Shown one piece after another: positions 21,742 through 32,134 of a DNA stretch of 64,000 bases. Position 1 is the stretch's first letter, and every line of letters begins with the position of its first letter. Location of the stretch: positions 7,964,001 to 8,028,000 of the forward strand of contig NZ_CP107899.1 in assembly GCF_036013915.1 (NCBI RefSeq). Direction: 5' to 3'. The notes beneath the pieces were generated by a model. The model did not search any database. It had not been told where the DNA came from and worked only from the letters and a program-made list of their open reading frames with translations. Made by a program: the position numbers and the translations under genes. Source of the DNA: Streptomyces sp. NBC_00464 (GTDB lineage Bacteria; Actinomycetota; Actinomycetes; Streptomycetales; Streptomycetaceae).

Positions 21742-21874
21742 ACGGCCGACGTCGTCCGTTCTGCCGTCCCAGCAGGCGGACTCGCGCCCGTCTCGTAAAG
21801 ATGAGAGGTGACGGGCGCGTGTGACGGGGCAGGCGAACGGTCGACCGTGCAGACCCCGAGAAGGGACGAACACT

Positions 21875-23239
21875 GTGGCACGACCCAGGATTCTCGTTGT
21901 CGGAGCCGGATTTGCCGGGGTCGAGTGCGTACGCCGTCTGGAGCGTGGGCTCCGCCCGGGTGAAGCGGACATCGCGCTCGTCGCACCGTTCTCGTACCAG
22001 CTCTACCTGCCGCTGCTGCCGCAGGTCGCCTCCGGCGTCCTCACCCCGCAGTCCGTCGCGGTGTCACTGAGGCGGAGCAGTCGGCACCGCACCCGCATCA
22101 TTCCCGGCGGGGCCATCGGAGTGGACCCCAGGGCGAAGGTCTGCGTCATCCGCAAGATCACCGACGAGGTGGTCTACGAGCCGTACGACTACATCGTGCT
22201 CAGTCCGGGCAGTGTCACCCGCACGTTCGACATCCCCGGCCTGCTGGACAACGCCCGCGGCATGAAGACGCTGGCCGAGGCGGCGTACGTACGTGATCAC
22301 GTGATCGCGCAGCTCGACCTCGCGGATGCCAGCAACGACGAGGAGGAGCGGGCCTCCCGGCTGCAGTTCGTGGTGGTCGGCGGCGGGTACGCGGGCACCG
22401 AGACGGCTGCCTGTCTGCAACGGCTCACCAGCAACGCGGTCAGGCACTATCCCCGGCTCGACCCGAAGCTGATCAAGTGGCATCTGATCGACATCGCTCC
22501 GAAGCTGATGCCCGAGCTGGGCGACAAGCTGGGCGAGAGCGCGCTGAAGGTCCTGCGGGAACGCGGCATCGAGGTGTCGCTCGGTGTCTCCATCGCCGAG
22601 GCGGGCGCCGAAACGGTGACGTTCACCGACGGCCGGGTACTGCCCTGCCGCACGCTGATCTGGACGGCCGGTGTCACCGCGAGCCCGCTCGTCACCACCT
22701 TCGACGCGGAGACGGTCCGTGGCAGGCTGGCGGTGACCCCCGAGATGACCCTGCCCGGCTACGACGGCATGTTCGCGCTCGGCGACGTGGCGGCAGTGCC
22801 GGACCTGGCCAAGGGCGACGGCGCGGTCTGCCCGCCGACGGCCCAGCACGCGATGCGTCAGGGCCGCAGGCTCGCCGACAACCTGCTGGCGACGCTCCGG
22901 CACCAGCCGCTGCGGCCGTACGTCCACAAGGATCTCGGGCTCGTCGTGGACCTCGGCGGCAAGGACGCCGTCTCCAAGCCCCTGGGCATCGAGATGCACG
23001 GGATCACGGCCCAGGCCGTGGCCCGCGGCTACCACTGGTCGGCGCTGCGGACCAACGTGGCCAAGGCACGCGTCATGACCAACTGGCTGATCAACGCGGC
23101 GGCGGGCGACGACTTCGTCCGTACGGGATTCCAGTCCCGCAAGCCCGCGACACTGCGGGACTTCGAGTACACGGACAGATACCTCACCCCGGAGCAGGTC
23201 CGTGAGCACACCGCGTCCCTGAACGCCCGGATGAAGTGA
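21875..23239 (+). CDS. NAD(P)/FAD-dependent oxidoreductase, type II NADH dehydrogenase-like
   Basis: A 454-residue two-dinucleotide-domain flavoprotein. The FAD motif VVGAGFAGVECVRRL is at the N-terminus, the NAD(H) motif VVVGGGYAGTETAACL is near residue 165, and ALGDVAAVPD is the conserved FAD-binding end. This matches Ndh-2, which feeds electrons from NADH to menaquinone without proton pumping. AAGGGA precedes the GTG start. It sits just downstream of the stand-alone ctaD pair in the same direction, which suggests a shared respiratory role. Confidence 0.9.
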   Translation: MARPRILVVGAGFAGVECVRRLERGLRPGEADIALVAPFSYQLYLPLLPQVASGVLTPQSVAVSLRRSSRHRTRIIPGGAIGVDPRAKVCVIRKITDEVVYEPYDYIVLSPGSVTRTFDIPGLLDNARGMKTLAEAAYVRDHVIAQLDLADASNDEEERASRLQFVVVGGGYAGTETAACLQRLTSNAVRHYPRLDPKLIKWHLIDIAPKLMPELGDKLGESALKVLRERGIEVSLGVSIAEAGAETVTFTDGRVLPCRTLIWTAGVTASPLVTTFDAETVRGRLAVTPEMTLPGYDGMFALGDVAAVPDLAKGDGAVCPPTAQHAMRQGRRLADNLLATLRHQPLRPYVHKDLGLVVDLGGKDAVSKPLGIEMHGITAQAVARGYHWSALRTNVAKARVMTNWLINAAAGDDFVRTGFQSRKPATLRDFEYTDRYLTPEQVREHTASLNARMK

Positions 23240-23256
23240 TCCGTCACCCGGGACCG

Positions 23257-24405
23257 TCAGGCCGACGGCACGGTGGTGCGGATCAGGCGCAGGAATGCGG
23301 CGTTGTCCTCGGTACGCCGGATTCGGTCCAGCAGCGTCTCCAGGGAGGTCTGCGCGTCCCTGGAGTGCAGGGCCCGGCGCAGTCCTCGTACGGCGGTCAA
23401 CTCGTCGGCCGGCACGAGGAGTTCATCTCGCCGAGTGCCGGAGGCGGCGATGTTCACCGCAGGGTGGATGCGCTTCTCGGCCAGTGAACGGTCAAGCCGG
23501 AGTTCCATGTTGCCGGTGCCCTTCAGCTCCTCGAAGAAGTACTCGTCCGCCCGGGAGCCGGTGTCGACGAGCGCCGTGGCCAGAATGGTCAGGGAACCGG
23601 CCTCCTCGGTGAGACGGGCGGCGCCGAAGAGCCGCTTGGGGCCTGTCAGCGCGGCGGCGTCCACACCGCCGCTCAGGGTGCGTCCACCGTTCCCCGCCGC
23701 GTTGTTGTGGGCCCGGCAGAGGCGGGTGAGCGAGTCCAGCAGAATGACGACGTCCCGGCTCTGCTCGACGAGCCGCTTGGCGCGTTCGAGCGCGAGTTCC
23801 GCGAGGGCGATGTGTTCCTTGGCCGGCCGGTCGAAGGTCGAGGCGTAGACCTCGCCGCGAACCGAGCGGCGCATGTCGGTGACCTCCTCGGGCCGTTCGT
23901 CGAGGAGCACCACCATCAGATGGGACTCGGGGTGGTTCTCGGCGACGGCGGCCGCGATCTGCTGGAGAAGAACCGTCTTGCCGGTCCTGGGAGGTGCGAC
24001 GATCAGCCCGCGCTGCCCCTTGCCGACAGGGGCGACCAGATCGACGATGCGCGTCGAGGGGCTGCCGGACGATGTCTCCAGGCGCAGCCGCTGCCGGGGG
24101 TGGAGCGGAGTGAGGTCGCGGAAGTGCGGGCGGCCGCGCAGTGACTGCGGAGGCAGGCCATTGACGCGGGCGACGGCGCTCAGGGCGCGGGGCCGCTCGC
24201 AGGCCCCCTCGACGACATCGCCCTTGCGCAGGCCGTGCTTGCGGATGAGTGCCGCGGGGACCTGTACGTCCCCGGGGGCGGGATGGCCGCCGGCCGAGCG
24301 CAGGGAGCCGTGCCCCTGCTGCGTGATGTCGAGGATGCCGGCGGCGGCCGTGGCGGCCGCGGGCCGGGTCGTGGTGGTGACGGGGTGTTCGAGTGTGGTG
24401 GTCAT
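23257..24405 (-). CDS. rho: Transcription termination factor Rho, short paralogue
   Basis: A 382-residue Rho-like ATPase. An OB/cold-shock-type RNA-binding part (GDVQVPAALIRKHGLRKGDVVEG, about 45-68) is followed by the motor domain with P-loop GLIVAPPRTGKT, VVILLDSLTRL, the Q-loop region LSGGVDAAALTGPKR and EELKGTGNMELRLDR. The main actinobacterial Rho has about 600-700 residues with a long Arg/Asp-rich insertion; that insertion is absent here, so this is a second, short copy. AAGGACC lies about 10 bases before the ATG. It is convergent with the NDH-2 gene. Confidence 0.9.
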   Translation of the reverse strand: MTTTLEHPVTTTTRPAAATAAAGILDITQQGHGSLRSAGGHPAPGDVQVPAALIRKHGLRKGDVVEGACERPRALSAVARVNGLPPQSLRGRPHFRDLTPLHPRQRLRLETSSGSPSTRIVDLVAPVGKGQRGLIVAPPRTGKTVLLQQIAAAVAENHPESHLMVVLLDERPEEVTDMRRSVRGEVYASTFDRPAKEHIALAELALERAKRLVEQSRDVVILLDSLTRLCRAHNNAAGNGGRTLSGGVDAAALTGPKRLFGAARLTEEAGSLTILATALVDTGSRADEYFFEELKGTGNMELRLDRSLAEKRIHPAVNIAASGTRRDELLVPADELTAVRGLRRALHSRDAQTSLETLLDRIRRTEDNAAFLRLIRTTVPSA

Positions 24406-24588
24406 GCGGGGTGGTCCTTTCGCGGACATGCGAATGAAGGGGCCCGGCTGAGACGGGGGCGGAGATCTCACGCCCCGGACGACGGGCAGGAAAGGCCGGT
24501 GGGAGAACCCGTACCGGACTGAGGAAAGCCATGCGATGAAGCTGGATCGCCGGTCGCAGAGGACGGGCGCATCAGCGTGGTGAAGGTG

Positions 24589-24633
24589 AATCGGTACCGG
24601 AGCCTGAATGAGAGGCATGCACATGTACCGATT
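24589..24633 (-). promoter_or_regulatory. Inverted repeat AATCGGTA ... TACCGATT upstream of short rho
   Basis: Perfect 8-bp arms at 24589-24596 and 24626-24633. The stretch 24406-24753 has no gene. On the minus strand it would give a transcript leader of about 200 bases before rho. The repeat could be an operator or a hairpin near the 5' end of that leader. Confidence 0.4.
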
Positions 24634-24753
24634 GCAATGTAGCACGCCCGTCGGGCTCCGGTGGGCGATGTGGTGCGGGTAACCCATTGCGGTGGGGGAG
24701 CGGGGGGTGGTTTCGTACTCCGGGCCGATCCCCGTCACGACTCCGGAGTCACC

Positions 24754-25644
24754 TTGCCGATACACCTCACCGCCCTGACCGATCCCGACCGCGGCGCCAA
24801 CGACTACCGCCTGGCGTGGCTGGCCTCCGACGAGTCGGGAGCGCCCGTCGGATCGGCGTTCCTCCGGGTCTTCACCCGCGAGGGCCAGGACCACCTCGCC
24901 GAACTGGAACTCCATGTGCACCCGGTGGAACGCCGCAAGGGCACCGGCTCGCAACTGCTGGACGCGGCGGTCCGGGCGGCCCGGGAGCACGGCAGGCGCT
25001 CCGTAGTCGCGCAGACCGAGGCCGGGACCCCGGGAGACGGGTTCCTGCGGGCCAAGGGGTTGCGCAAGGTCCTCACCCTCACCTACGCCCGGCTGTCCCT
25101 GGAGGACCTGGACACCGCGGCCCTGACCGCCGTCACCCGGGAGCCGCATCCGGGCTACCGGCTGGAGTCCTGGGACGGCGCCGTGCCCGGTCCGCTGGCG
25201 CAGACGTTCGCCGCGTCGCGCCGCGCCATGGACGACATGCCCATGGACGACACCGACTACGGAATCGTCGTGTGGGACGTCGACCGTGTACGGGCCGTGG
25301 CGCAGGCCGTCGAGGAGCGCGGCGACCGCCTCCACACCGTGGCCGCCGTCGACGAGAACGACGGAACGATCGCGGGCTTCACCGAACTCGTCGTACCGGG
25401 CGACGGAAAGGGCGACGGCCAGCACTACGGAACGGGCGTACTGCCCGAGCACCGGGGCCACGGCCTCGCACGCTGGATGAAGGCCCTGTCCGTCCTGCGG
25501 GCCCGCGAGCGCCACCCGGATCTGGGCGGACTGCTCGCGGACACCGCAGACAGCAACACGTACATGCGGCGCATCAACGACGCGTTCGGTTACGAGGCGA
25601 CCCACCGCTCGGTCGAGTACCAGCTCGACCTCCAGGGCCTTTAG
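24754..25644 (+). CDS. GNAT family N-acetyltransferase (two GNAT domains)
   Basis: A 296-residue protein. The first acetyl-CoA region reads LELHVHPVERRKGTGSQLL and the second YGTGVLPEHRGHGLARWMKA, so two GNAT folds lie in tandem. The TTG start was chosen because CGGAG lies about 7 bases upstream and the protein begins at the first predicted strand (IHLTALTD). A GTG at 24661 would add 31 low-complexity residues. Substrate unknown. Its stop overlaps the meaB stop on the other strand. Confidence 0.83.
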   Translation: MPIHLTALTDPDRGANDYRLAWLASDESGAPVGSAFLRVFTREGQDHLAELELHVHPVERRKGTGSQLLDAAVRAAREHGRRSVVAQTEAGTPGDGFLRAKGLRKVLTLTYARLSLEDLDTAALTAVTREPHPGYRLESWDGAVPGPLAQTFAASRRAMDDMPMDDTDYGIVVWDVDRVRAVAQAVEERGDRLHTVAAVDENDGTIAGFTELVVPGDGKGDGQHYGTGVLPEHRGHGLARWMKALSVLRARERHPDLGGLLADTADSNTYMRRINDAFGYEATHRSVEYQLDLQGL

Positions 25645-26651
25645 GAACCGTCCGGGGCCGCCTGTCCGGGGCCCCGGAACACCTTCAGGATCTGCTCGGC
25701 GGCCAGCGTGGCGGGCAACGAGCCCTCCCGTACGCGCAGTTCGAGCTCCGGCGCGAGCGCACGTACCCCGGGATGGCCGCGCAGGCTGTCCAGCAGGTCG
25801 TCCCGCACCATCGTCCAGGTCCAGTCGACCTGCTGCTCGCTCCGCTTGGCTGCGAGCCTGCCCGTCGACTCCAGCAGGGCCCGGTGCTGCTCCAGCCGCT
25901 CCCACAACGTGTCCAGACCGCTGGACTCCCGGGCGCTGCACGTCAGCACCGGTGGAGTCCATGCCGCGTCCACCGGGTGCATCAGCCTTAGCGCGCCCGC
26001 CAGTTCACGCGCCGCGGAGCGGGCGTCCCGCTCGTGCGGACCATCGGCCTTGTTCACCGCGATCGCGTCCGCCAGCTCCAGCACACCCTTCTTGATGCCC
26101 TGGAGCTGGTCACCGGTGCGGGCCAGCGTCAGCAGCAGAAACGTGTCCACCATATTGGCGACCGCCGTCTCCGACTGACCGACGCCGACCGTCTCCACCA
26201 GCACCACGTCGTAGCCGGCCGCCTCCATCACCACGACGGACTCCCGGGTCGCCTTGGCCACTCCGCCCAGCGTGCCGGCGGTGGGGGAGGGGCGTACGAA
26301 CGCGGCCGGGTCCACCGCGAGCCGCTCCATCCTGGTCTTGTCGCCCAGGATGGAGCCGCCGGTACGGCTGGAGGACGGGTCCACGGCGAGCACCGCGACC
26401 CGGTGCCCGAGCCCGGTGAGCATCGTGCCGAGCGCGTCGATGAACGTGGACTTGCCGACGCCGGGCACTCCGCTGATGCCGATGCGCCGGGCGTTGCCCG
26501 AGTGCGGCAGCAGTTCGCGCAGCAACTGCTGCGCCAGTGCCCGGTGGTCGGGGCGGATGGACTCGACGAGGGTGATGGCGCGCGCGATGTGCGCCCGCTT
26601 CCCGTCGAGTACCCCCTTCACATAGCTGTCGAGATCGATCTTCGGAGCCAT
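25641..26651 (-). CDS. meaB: Methylmalonyl-CoA mutase-associated GTPase MeaB
   Basis: A 336-residue G3E-family GTPase. Walker A is GVPGVGKST, followed by DPSSSRTGGSILGDKTRM and VETVGVGQSE, with NKAD for guanine recognition. MeaB protects the mutase from inactivation and helps load adenosylcobalamin. It follows mutB by 12 bases in the same direction, completing a mutA-mutB-meaB operon. Length is normal. Confidence 0.95.
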   Translation of the reverse strand: MAPKIDLDSYVKGVLDGKRAHIARAITLVESIRPDHRALAQQLLRELLPHSGNARRIGISGVPGVGKSTFIDALGTMLTGLGHRVAVLAVDPSSSRTGGSILGDKTRMERLAVDPAAFVRPSPTAGTLGGVAKATRESVVVMEAAGYDVVLVETVGVGQSETAVANMVDTFLLLTLARTGDQLQGIKKGVLELADAIAVNKADGPHERDARSAARELAGALRLMHPVDAAWTPPVLTCSARESSGLDTLWERLEQHRALLESTGRLAAKRSEQQVDWTWTMVRDDLLDSLRGHPGVRALAPELELRVREGSLPATLAAEQILKVFRGPGQAAPDGS

Positions 26652-26663
26652 CGGTTCAGCGGC

Positions 26664-28865
26664 TCACAGCTCGTGGCCGAGCGAGGCGCCGAGGCGCGTC
26701 ACCAGGTCGTGGGCCGCGTCCGGGATCACGGTTCCCGGCGGGAACACGGCTGCCGCCCCCATGTCCAGGAGGGTGGGCACGTCCTGCGGCGGGATGACTC
26801 CTCCCACCACGATCATGATGTCCTCGCGGCCCTCGGCCGCGAGCTCCTCGCGCAGCGCGGGGACGAGGGTGAGGTGGCCGGCGGCCAGGGACGAGACGCC
26901 CACGATGTGGACGTCCGCCTCGACCGCCTGCCGGGCGACCTCGCCCGGCGTCTGGAACAGCGGGCCGACGTCCACGTCGAAGCCCAGGTCGGCGAAGGCG
27001 GTCGCGATGACCTTCTGGCCGCGGTCGTGGCCGTCCTGGCCCATCTTGGCGACCAGGATGCGCGGACGCCGTCCCTCCGCCTCCTCGAACGCGTCGACCA
27101 GCGTGCGGGTGCGGTCCACGGACGGCGACTCCCCTGCCTCGTTGCGGTACACACCGGAGATCGTACGGATCTGGCCCGCGTGCCGGCCGTACACCTTCTC
27201 CAGCGCGTCCGAGATCTCACCCACGGTCGCCATCGCGCGCGCCGCGTCGACGGCCAGGGCGAGCAGATTGCCTTCGAGCCCGGGGCCCGGGTCGCGTCCG
27301 GCCGCGGCTGTCAGCGCGTGCAGCGCGTCCTGGCAGGCCTGCTCGTCGCGCTCCTCGCGCAGCCGCCGGAGCTTCTCCAACTGCTGGGTGCGGACGGAGG
27401 AGTTGTCGACCTTCAGGACGTCGATCTTCTCGTCGGTCTCGACACGGTACTTGTTGACGCCGATGACGGGCTGGCGTCCGGAGTCGATGCGGGCCTGGGT
27501 GCGGGCCGCGGCTTCCTCGATACGGAGCTTGGGGATGCCGGCGTCGATGGCCTTGGCCATGCCGCCGGCGGCCTCGACCTCCTCGATGTGCTGCCAGGCC
27601 CGCCGCGCCAGGTCGTAGGTGAGCTTCTCCACGTAGGCGCTGCCGCCCCACGGGTCGATGACCCGTCCGGTGCCGGACTCCTGCTGGAGCAGGAGCTGGG
27701 TGTTGCGGGCGATGCGGGCCGAGAAGTCGGTGGGCAGCGCGAGTGCTTCGTCCAGGGCGTTGGTGTGCAGGGACTGGGTGTGGCCCTGGGTCGCGGCCAT
27801 CGCCTCCACGCAGGTGCGGGTGACGTTGTTGAACACGTCCTGCGCGGTCAGTGACCACCCCGACGTCTGCGAATGAGTGCGCAGGGAGAGGGACTTGGCG
27901 TTCTTCGGCTCGAACTCCTTGACGAGCTTGGCCCACAGCAGCCGGGCCGCCCGCAGCTTCGCGACCTCCATGAAGAAGTTCATGCCGATCGCCCAGAAGA
28001 ACGACAGCCGCGGTGCGAACGCATCGACATCGAGGCCGGCGTCGCGCCCGGCCCGCAGGTACTCCACCCCGTCCGCCAGGGTGTAGGCCAGCTCCAGATC
28101 AGCCGTGGCGCCGGCCTCCTGGATGTGGTACCCGGAGATGGAGATCGAGTTGTAGCGCGGCATCTTCTGCGAGGTGTACGAGAAGATGTCGGAGATGATC
28201 CGCATCGAGGGCTTGGGCGGATAGATGTAGGTGTTGCGGACCATGAACTCCTTCAGAATGTCGTTCTGAATGGTTCCGGCCAGCTTCTCGGGCGCGACGC
28301 CCTGCTCCTCGGCGGCCACGATGTACAGAGCGAGTACGGGCAGCACCGCGCCGTTCATCGTCATCGACACCGACATCTTGTCCAGCGGGATGCCGTCGAA
28401 CAACTGACGCATGTCGTAGATCGAGTCGATCGCGACACCCGCCATACCGACATCACCGGTCACCCTCGGGTGGTCGCTGTCGTAGCCGCGGTGGGTCGGC
28501 AGGTCGAACGCGACCGAGAGACCCTTCTGCCCGGCCGCCAGGTTACGGCGGTAGAAGGCGTTGGACTCCTCGGCCGTGGAGAACCCGGCGTACTGCCGGA
28601 TCGTCCAGGGCTGGTTGACGTACATCGTCGGATACGGGCCCCGCAGATACGGCGCCACCCCCGGATAGGTACCCAGGAAGTCGATGCCCTCCAGGTCCTG
28701 CCCGGTGTACAGCGGCTTGACCGCGATGCCCTCCGGGGTTTCCCACAGCAGGTCGCCGTCGGAGGTCCCGGAGGACTCCTTGACCGCGGCACGCCACTGG
28801 TCCTCGGTCACCTCGGCGCCGCCGCCCGGCCCGAGCTCGATGTCGGAGAAGTCGGGGATCCGCAT
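26664..28865 (-). CDS. mutB: Methylmalonyl-CoA mutase large (catalytic) subunit
   Basis: 733 residues: a TIM-barrel substrate domain ([40 protein letters not shown]) and a C-terminal B12 domain with the base-off His motif [13 protein letters not shown]. It interconverts methylmalonyl-CoA and succinyl-CoA. The start [12 protein letters not shown] matches homologues and overlaps the mutA stop by one base (TAATG), which indicates coupled translation. Confidence 0.96.
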   Translation of the reverse strand: MRIPDFSDIELGPGGGAEVTEDQWRAAVKESSGTSDGDLLWETPEGIAVKPLYTGQDLEGIDFLGTYPGVAPYLRGPYPTMYVNQPWTIRQYAGFSTAEESNAFYRRNLAAGQKGLSVAFDLPTHRGYDSDHPRVTGDVGMAGVAIDSIYDMRQLFDGIPLDKMSVSMTMNGAVLPVLALYIVAAEEQGVAPEKLAGTIQNDILKEFMVRNTYIYPPKPSMRIISDIFSYTSQKMPRYNSISISGYHIQEAGATADLELAYTLADGVEYLRAGRDAGLDVDAFAPRLSFFWAIGMNFFMEVAKLRAARLLWAKLVKEFEPKNAKSLSLRTHSQTSGWSLTAQDVFNNVTRTCVEAMAATQGHTQSLHTNALDEALALPTDFSARIARNTQLLLQQESGTGRVIDPWGGSAYVEKLTYDLARRAWQHIEEVEAAGGMAKAIDAGIPKLRIEEAAARTQARIDSGRQPVIGVNKYRVETDEKIDVLKVDNSSVRTQQLEKLRRLREERDEQACQDALHALTAAAGRDPGPGLEGNLLALAVDAARAMATVGEISDALEKVYGRHAGQIRTISGVYRNEAGESPSVDRTRTLVDAFEEAEGRRPRILVAKMGQDGHDRGQKVIATAFADLGFDVDVGPLFQTPGEVARQAVEADVHIVGVSSLAAGHLTLVPALREELAAEGREDIMIVVGGVIPPQDVPTLLDMGAAAVFPPGTVIPDAAHDLVTRLGASLGHEL

Positions 28866-30721
28866 TACGCCACACCCATACGGTCGAGAACGGAAGAGAG
28901 CACGGCCACCACGTCGCAGCCGGCGAAGACGTACTCGTCGACACCTGCGTACGCGCCGGGCCGCCCGGCCAGATACACCCGCTGCGCACCGGCCGCGACA
29001 AGCGCATCGGCGACCTCGCCGGCCTGTTCGGCGTAGAGGGCGTCGCTGGAGCACAGGCACACCACGTCGGTCCCGGCGGCTGCGAGGGCCTCAGCGGCCG
29101 ACGAGGCGTCCACCTGGACCGGCTCGTGCACGGGTTCGATGCCGCCCGCCTGGAACAGGTTCGCGGCGAACGAGGCGCGAGCGGTGTGGGCCGAGGCGGG
29201 ACCGAGTGCGGCCAGGAATACCCGCGGCCGGGAGCCGGTCGCCGCCAGATGGGCGTCCGAACGGGCGCGCAGCGCCTCGAAGGCCTCGTCGCGGCGGACC
29301 ACCGGAAGGCCGCCCCGAGCATCGGCCGGAGGCAGCGGCTCGCGCTCCACCGTGCGTTCCGCGAGGTGCGGGAACTCGCTGACGCCGGTGATCGGTTCCT
29401 TGCGCCGCGCCAGATCCTTGCTGCGGGCGGCCCACGTGGCCGCGATGCGCTCCGCGACCATGCCGGAGCCGAGCGCCGCGGCCTGACCGCCGGACCGCTC
29501 GATCTCCTGGAAGAACGCCCAGGCGGCGTCCGCGAGTTCGTCGGTGAGCCGCTCCACGTACCAGGAGCCGCCCGCCGGGTCGATGACCCGGGCCAGATGG
29601 GACTCCTCCAGCAGGATCGTCGACGTGTTGCGGGCGATGCGCCGGGCGAACGCGTCCGGCAGGCCCAGCGCATGGTCGAAGGGCAGTACGGTCACGGCGT
29701 CCGCACCGCCGACGCCCGCACCCAGACAGGCCAGCGTGGTCCGCAGCATGTTCACCCACGGATCGCGACGGGTCATCATCACCGGCGACGTCACCGCGTG
29801 CTGGCGCTGCGCCCCGGCCTCCGGCGCCCCGCACACCTCGGCGACCCGAGACCAGAGCCGGCGCGCGGCCCGCAGCTTGGCGATTGTCAGGAACTGGTCG
29901 GCGGTGGCCGCGTACCGGAATTCCAGCTGAGCGCAGGCCTCTTCGACACCGAGCCCGGCCTCGGTCAGCGCCCGCAGATAGGCGACTCCCGTGGCCAGCG
30001 AACTGCCCAGCTCCTGGGCCGCCGAGCCACCGGCCTCGTGGTACGGCAGCGCGTCCACGGTCACCGCCCGCAGCCCGGGGAACCCGGCCGCGCAGTGCTT
30101 CGCCCAGTGGACGGCGGACGTCAGGTCCGCCTCGCCGCCGCTGCGGGCGGCCTGACCCAGCGGGTCGGCCCCGAGGCTGCCGCGCACCGCGTCCGCCGGA
30201 ACGCCACGCTCGGCGTGGAGCCTGAGCAACTCTGTTGCTGCGGCGTCGAGTTCGTTGCCGGCTTCGAGTACGAGCGGTGCCAGGTCGAGATGGACGCCTT
30301 CCAGTGCTCGCGCCAGACCGGAGACCGGAACGCCGCCGGTGCCCCCCACGGTCAGCCACAACGAGGTGGCGCCGTTCTCCAGATCCGCGAGCACGGCCTC
30401 GTTGAGCCGGGCGGGGTCCGTCGACGTGTGCCGCTGTCGTACGCCCCAGCCGCCCGCCGTGCTGCCCTGCGGCGTGCTGCCGCGGGTGAAGGGGGCGAAG
30501 CCCGGGAGACCGGCATCGGGTGCGTCGTCGCGTGAGGTGTAGAGGGGGCGGGTGATGAGCCCGTCCTCCACTGTGGTGGACAGCGCTTTCTCGGCGGCCG
30601 AACCCGAAACGTCCTTGCCCGACTTGCGCAGCACGCCTTCGACAAGGCTCTGCCACTGCTCGTGGGCGGGATCAGGGAATTCGGCGGCCAACGAAAGCCC
30701 GTCGGCAGGCAGGACCGTCAT
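28865..30721 (-). CDS. mutA: Methylmalonyl-CoA mutase small subunit
   Basis: 618 residues homologous to MutB in the barrel domain (for example [23 protein letters not shown] and [14 protein letters not shown]). Its C-terminal B12-like domain lacks the DxHxxG motif, as expected for the non-catalytic partner. It forms the heterodimer with MutB. First gene of the operon; the 197 bases to the divergent DUF6325 gene hold both promoters. Confidence 0.95.
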   Translation of the reverse strand: MTVLPADGLSLAAEFPDPAHEQWQSLVEGVLRKSGKDVSGSAAEKALSTTVEDGLITRPLYTSRDDAPDAGLPGFAPFTRGSTPQGSTAGGWGVRQRHTSTDPARLNEAVLADLENGATSLWLTVGGTGGVPVSGLARALEGVHLDLAPLVLEAGNELDAAATELLRLHAERGVPADAVRGSLGADPLGQAARSGGEADLTSAVHWAKHCAAGFPGLRAVTVDALPYHEAGGSAAQELGSSLATGVAYLRALTEAGLGVEEACAQLEFRYAATADQFLTIAKLRAARRLWSRVAEVCGAPEAGAQRQHAVTSPVMMTRRDPWVNMLRTTLACLGAGVGGADAVTVLPFDHALGLPDAFARRIARNTSTILLEESHLARVIDPAGGSWYVERLTDELADAAWAFFQEIERSGGQAAALGSGMVAERIAATWAARSKDLARRKEPITGVSEFPHLAERTVEREPLPPADARGGLPVVRRDEAFEALRARSDAHLAATGSRPRVFLAALGPASAHTARASFAANLFQAGGIEPVHEPVQVDASSAAEALAAAGTDVVCLCSSDALYAEQAGEVADALVAAGAQRVYLAGRPGAYAGVDEYVFAGCDVVAVLSSVLDRMGVA

Positions 30722-30918
30722 GCCCAGATGCTAGGGCAGGTCTCGGAGGGGCAGCAGAGGCTCGGCCTGTGACCTTGCCCTCTCCCAGCGCACTTGATCC
30801 TTTACGTACGGTCGCGTAGCCGCCGTGAGCCCTTTGATGGTAGAGGTTTGTCATGGTGCGGCGATAAATGTCCGAAGTTATGCTGCTGGCAATTCATCCT
30901 TCCGGAGAGGACACGCCC

Positions 30919-31347
30919 GTGGCTGTGGGACCTGTGGAGTACCTCGTCGTCGCTTTCCCCGGCAGCCGGTTCACCGGTGCCATCGCGCCGGCGCTGGCCG
31001 AGGCGGTCGCGTCGAAGGCGGTGCGCATCATCGACCTGACCTTTGTGTACCGGGCCGAGGACGGTGCGATCGAGATCATCGAGCTGGAAGATCTCGACCC
31101 CGACGACCTCGTCTCTTTCGAGCCGGTCGAGGGTGAGGTCACCGGCTTGCTGAACAGCGATGACATCCGGGCTCTGGGCGAGAGCGTGCCGCCGGGCAGT
31201 TCCGCGGCACTGATCGTGTGGGAGGACCTCTGGGCGCTGCCGCTCACCGAGGCGGTCCGCGCGTCGGGCGGTCAGCTCGTCGCCCATGAGCGGATTCCCG
31301 CCGAGGTCGCGGAAGCTGCCGTGTCCGCCTCCGTTTCCGCACGCTGA
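30919..31347 (+). CDS. DUF6325 family protein
   Basis: A 142-residue acidic soluble protein beginning VAVGPVEYLVVAFPGSRFTGAIAPAL, the hallmark of DUF6325 as I recall it. GTG 30919 was chosen because GGAGAGGA lies about 9 bases before it and the conserved region starts there; an in-frame ATG at 30868 would add 17 unconserved residues. It is followed closely by a SHOCT-domain gene, a pairing often seen in stress-linked clusters. Function unknown. Confidence 0.75.
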   Translation: MAVGPVEYLVVAFPGSRFTGAIAPALAEAVASKAVRIIDLTFVYRAEDGAIEIIELEDLDPDDLVSFEPVEGEVTGLLNSDDIRALGESVPPGSSAALIVWEDLWALPLTEAVRASGGQLVAHERIPAEVAEAAVSASVSAR

Positions 31348-31401
31348 CATCGCACCCTGCCGCACCTCATCGCACCTCATTGCACTGGAAAGGCGTATGG
31401 C

Positions 31402-31749
31402 ATGCCGATCTTTCGAGGACCTGGAATGAACCGTCGAGGGCCCGGCCTGCTCGGGGCGGTGGCGCGCACGGCCGTCGTCGCGGGAACCGCCTCGGCGGTC
31501 AGTGGGCGTGTCCAGCGGCACCAGCAGGCGAAGTTCGCCGAGGACGACTCCGAGCAGATGGCGGAGGAGCAGATGCGTCAGCAGATGCAGATGCAGGCCG
31601 CCCAGCAGCAGGCCGTGCAGCAGCAGGCCGCCGAGCCGCCCGTAGATGATCTGATCAGTCGGCTGGAACGCCTGGCCGAACTGAAGAAGCAGGGCATCCT
31701 GACCGACTCCGAGTTCGAGGCGCAGAAGACAAAGCTTCTGGCGGAATGA
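31402..31749 (+). CDS. SHOCT domain protein
   Basis: A 115-residue protein. An N-terminal GPGLLGAVARTAVVAGTASAV is weakly hydrophobic, a glutamine/methionine-rich middle (residues about 55-78) is probably coiled, and the C-terminal DLISRLERLAELKKQGILTDSEFEAQKTKLL is a SHOCT (short C-terminal) domain that mediates oligomerisation. GGAAAGG precedes the ATG. It follows DUF6325 by 54 bases. The stretch 31750-32134 after it holds no gene. Confidence 0.85.
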   Translation: MPIFRGPGMNRRGPGLLGAVARTAVVAGTASAVSGRVQRHQQAKFAEDDSEQMAEEQMRQQMQMQAAQQQAVQQQAAEPPVDDLISRLERLAELKKQGILTDSEFEAQKTKLLAE

Positions 31750-32089
31750 TTCTTCGCCGGGCGGCGGCAGCACGCCCGGCCTGAGTCGAAATCGGTGGCG
31801 TGCACTCGCTTTCGCCCGCCACCGGGAGCGGCGGGCGCGCGCGGTGGCACAGGGGCGTATTGCGTAAGCCGCGGCATTTCCCCTACGGCCTTGTGCCCGT
31901 TCCCATGGGCCGCCGCGATGTCCGCTCCGCACGCCTCCCGTCCTTGAGCGGCTATACAGCGCCCCATACCAGACGCCCTACCCAGCCCTTCTCGTACGGC
32001 TCCGGGCCCGGCCGGCAGGCTCGATCGATGATCACCGGCGTTTTACTTTGTCGATTTCCCGACGTCATGCGACTTTTGATCCGGCCAGG

Positions 32090-32105
32090 CCGAAATCAAT
32101 TTCGG
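32090..32105. promoter_or_regulatory. Perfect palindrome CCGAAAT-CA-ATTTCGG before the phosphatase gene
   Basis: 7-bp arms with a 2-base centre, 29 bases before the GTG of the phosphatase gene, in an AT-richer stretch with TTGATC just upstream. Probable operator. Confidence 0.5.
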
Positions 32106-32134
32106 ATACGTGTCGGGAAAAGAGGAAGTTCATC

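Noticed and set aside
23492..24532. 346-codon minus-strand frame overlapping the short rho gene
   Set aside because: Runs in another frame through the Rho motor domain with Arg/Pro-rich translation; Rho motifs decide the true frame.
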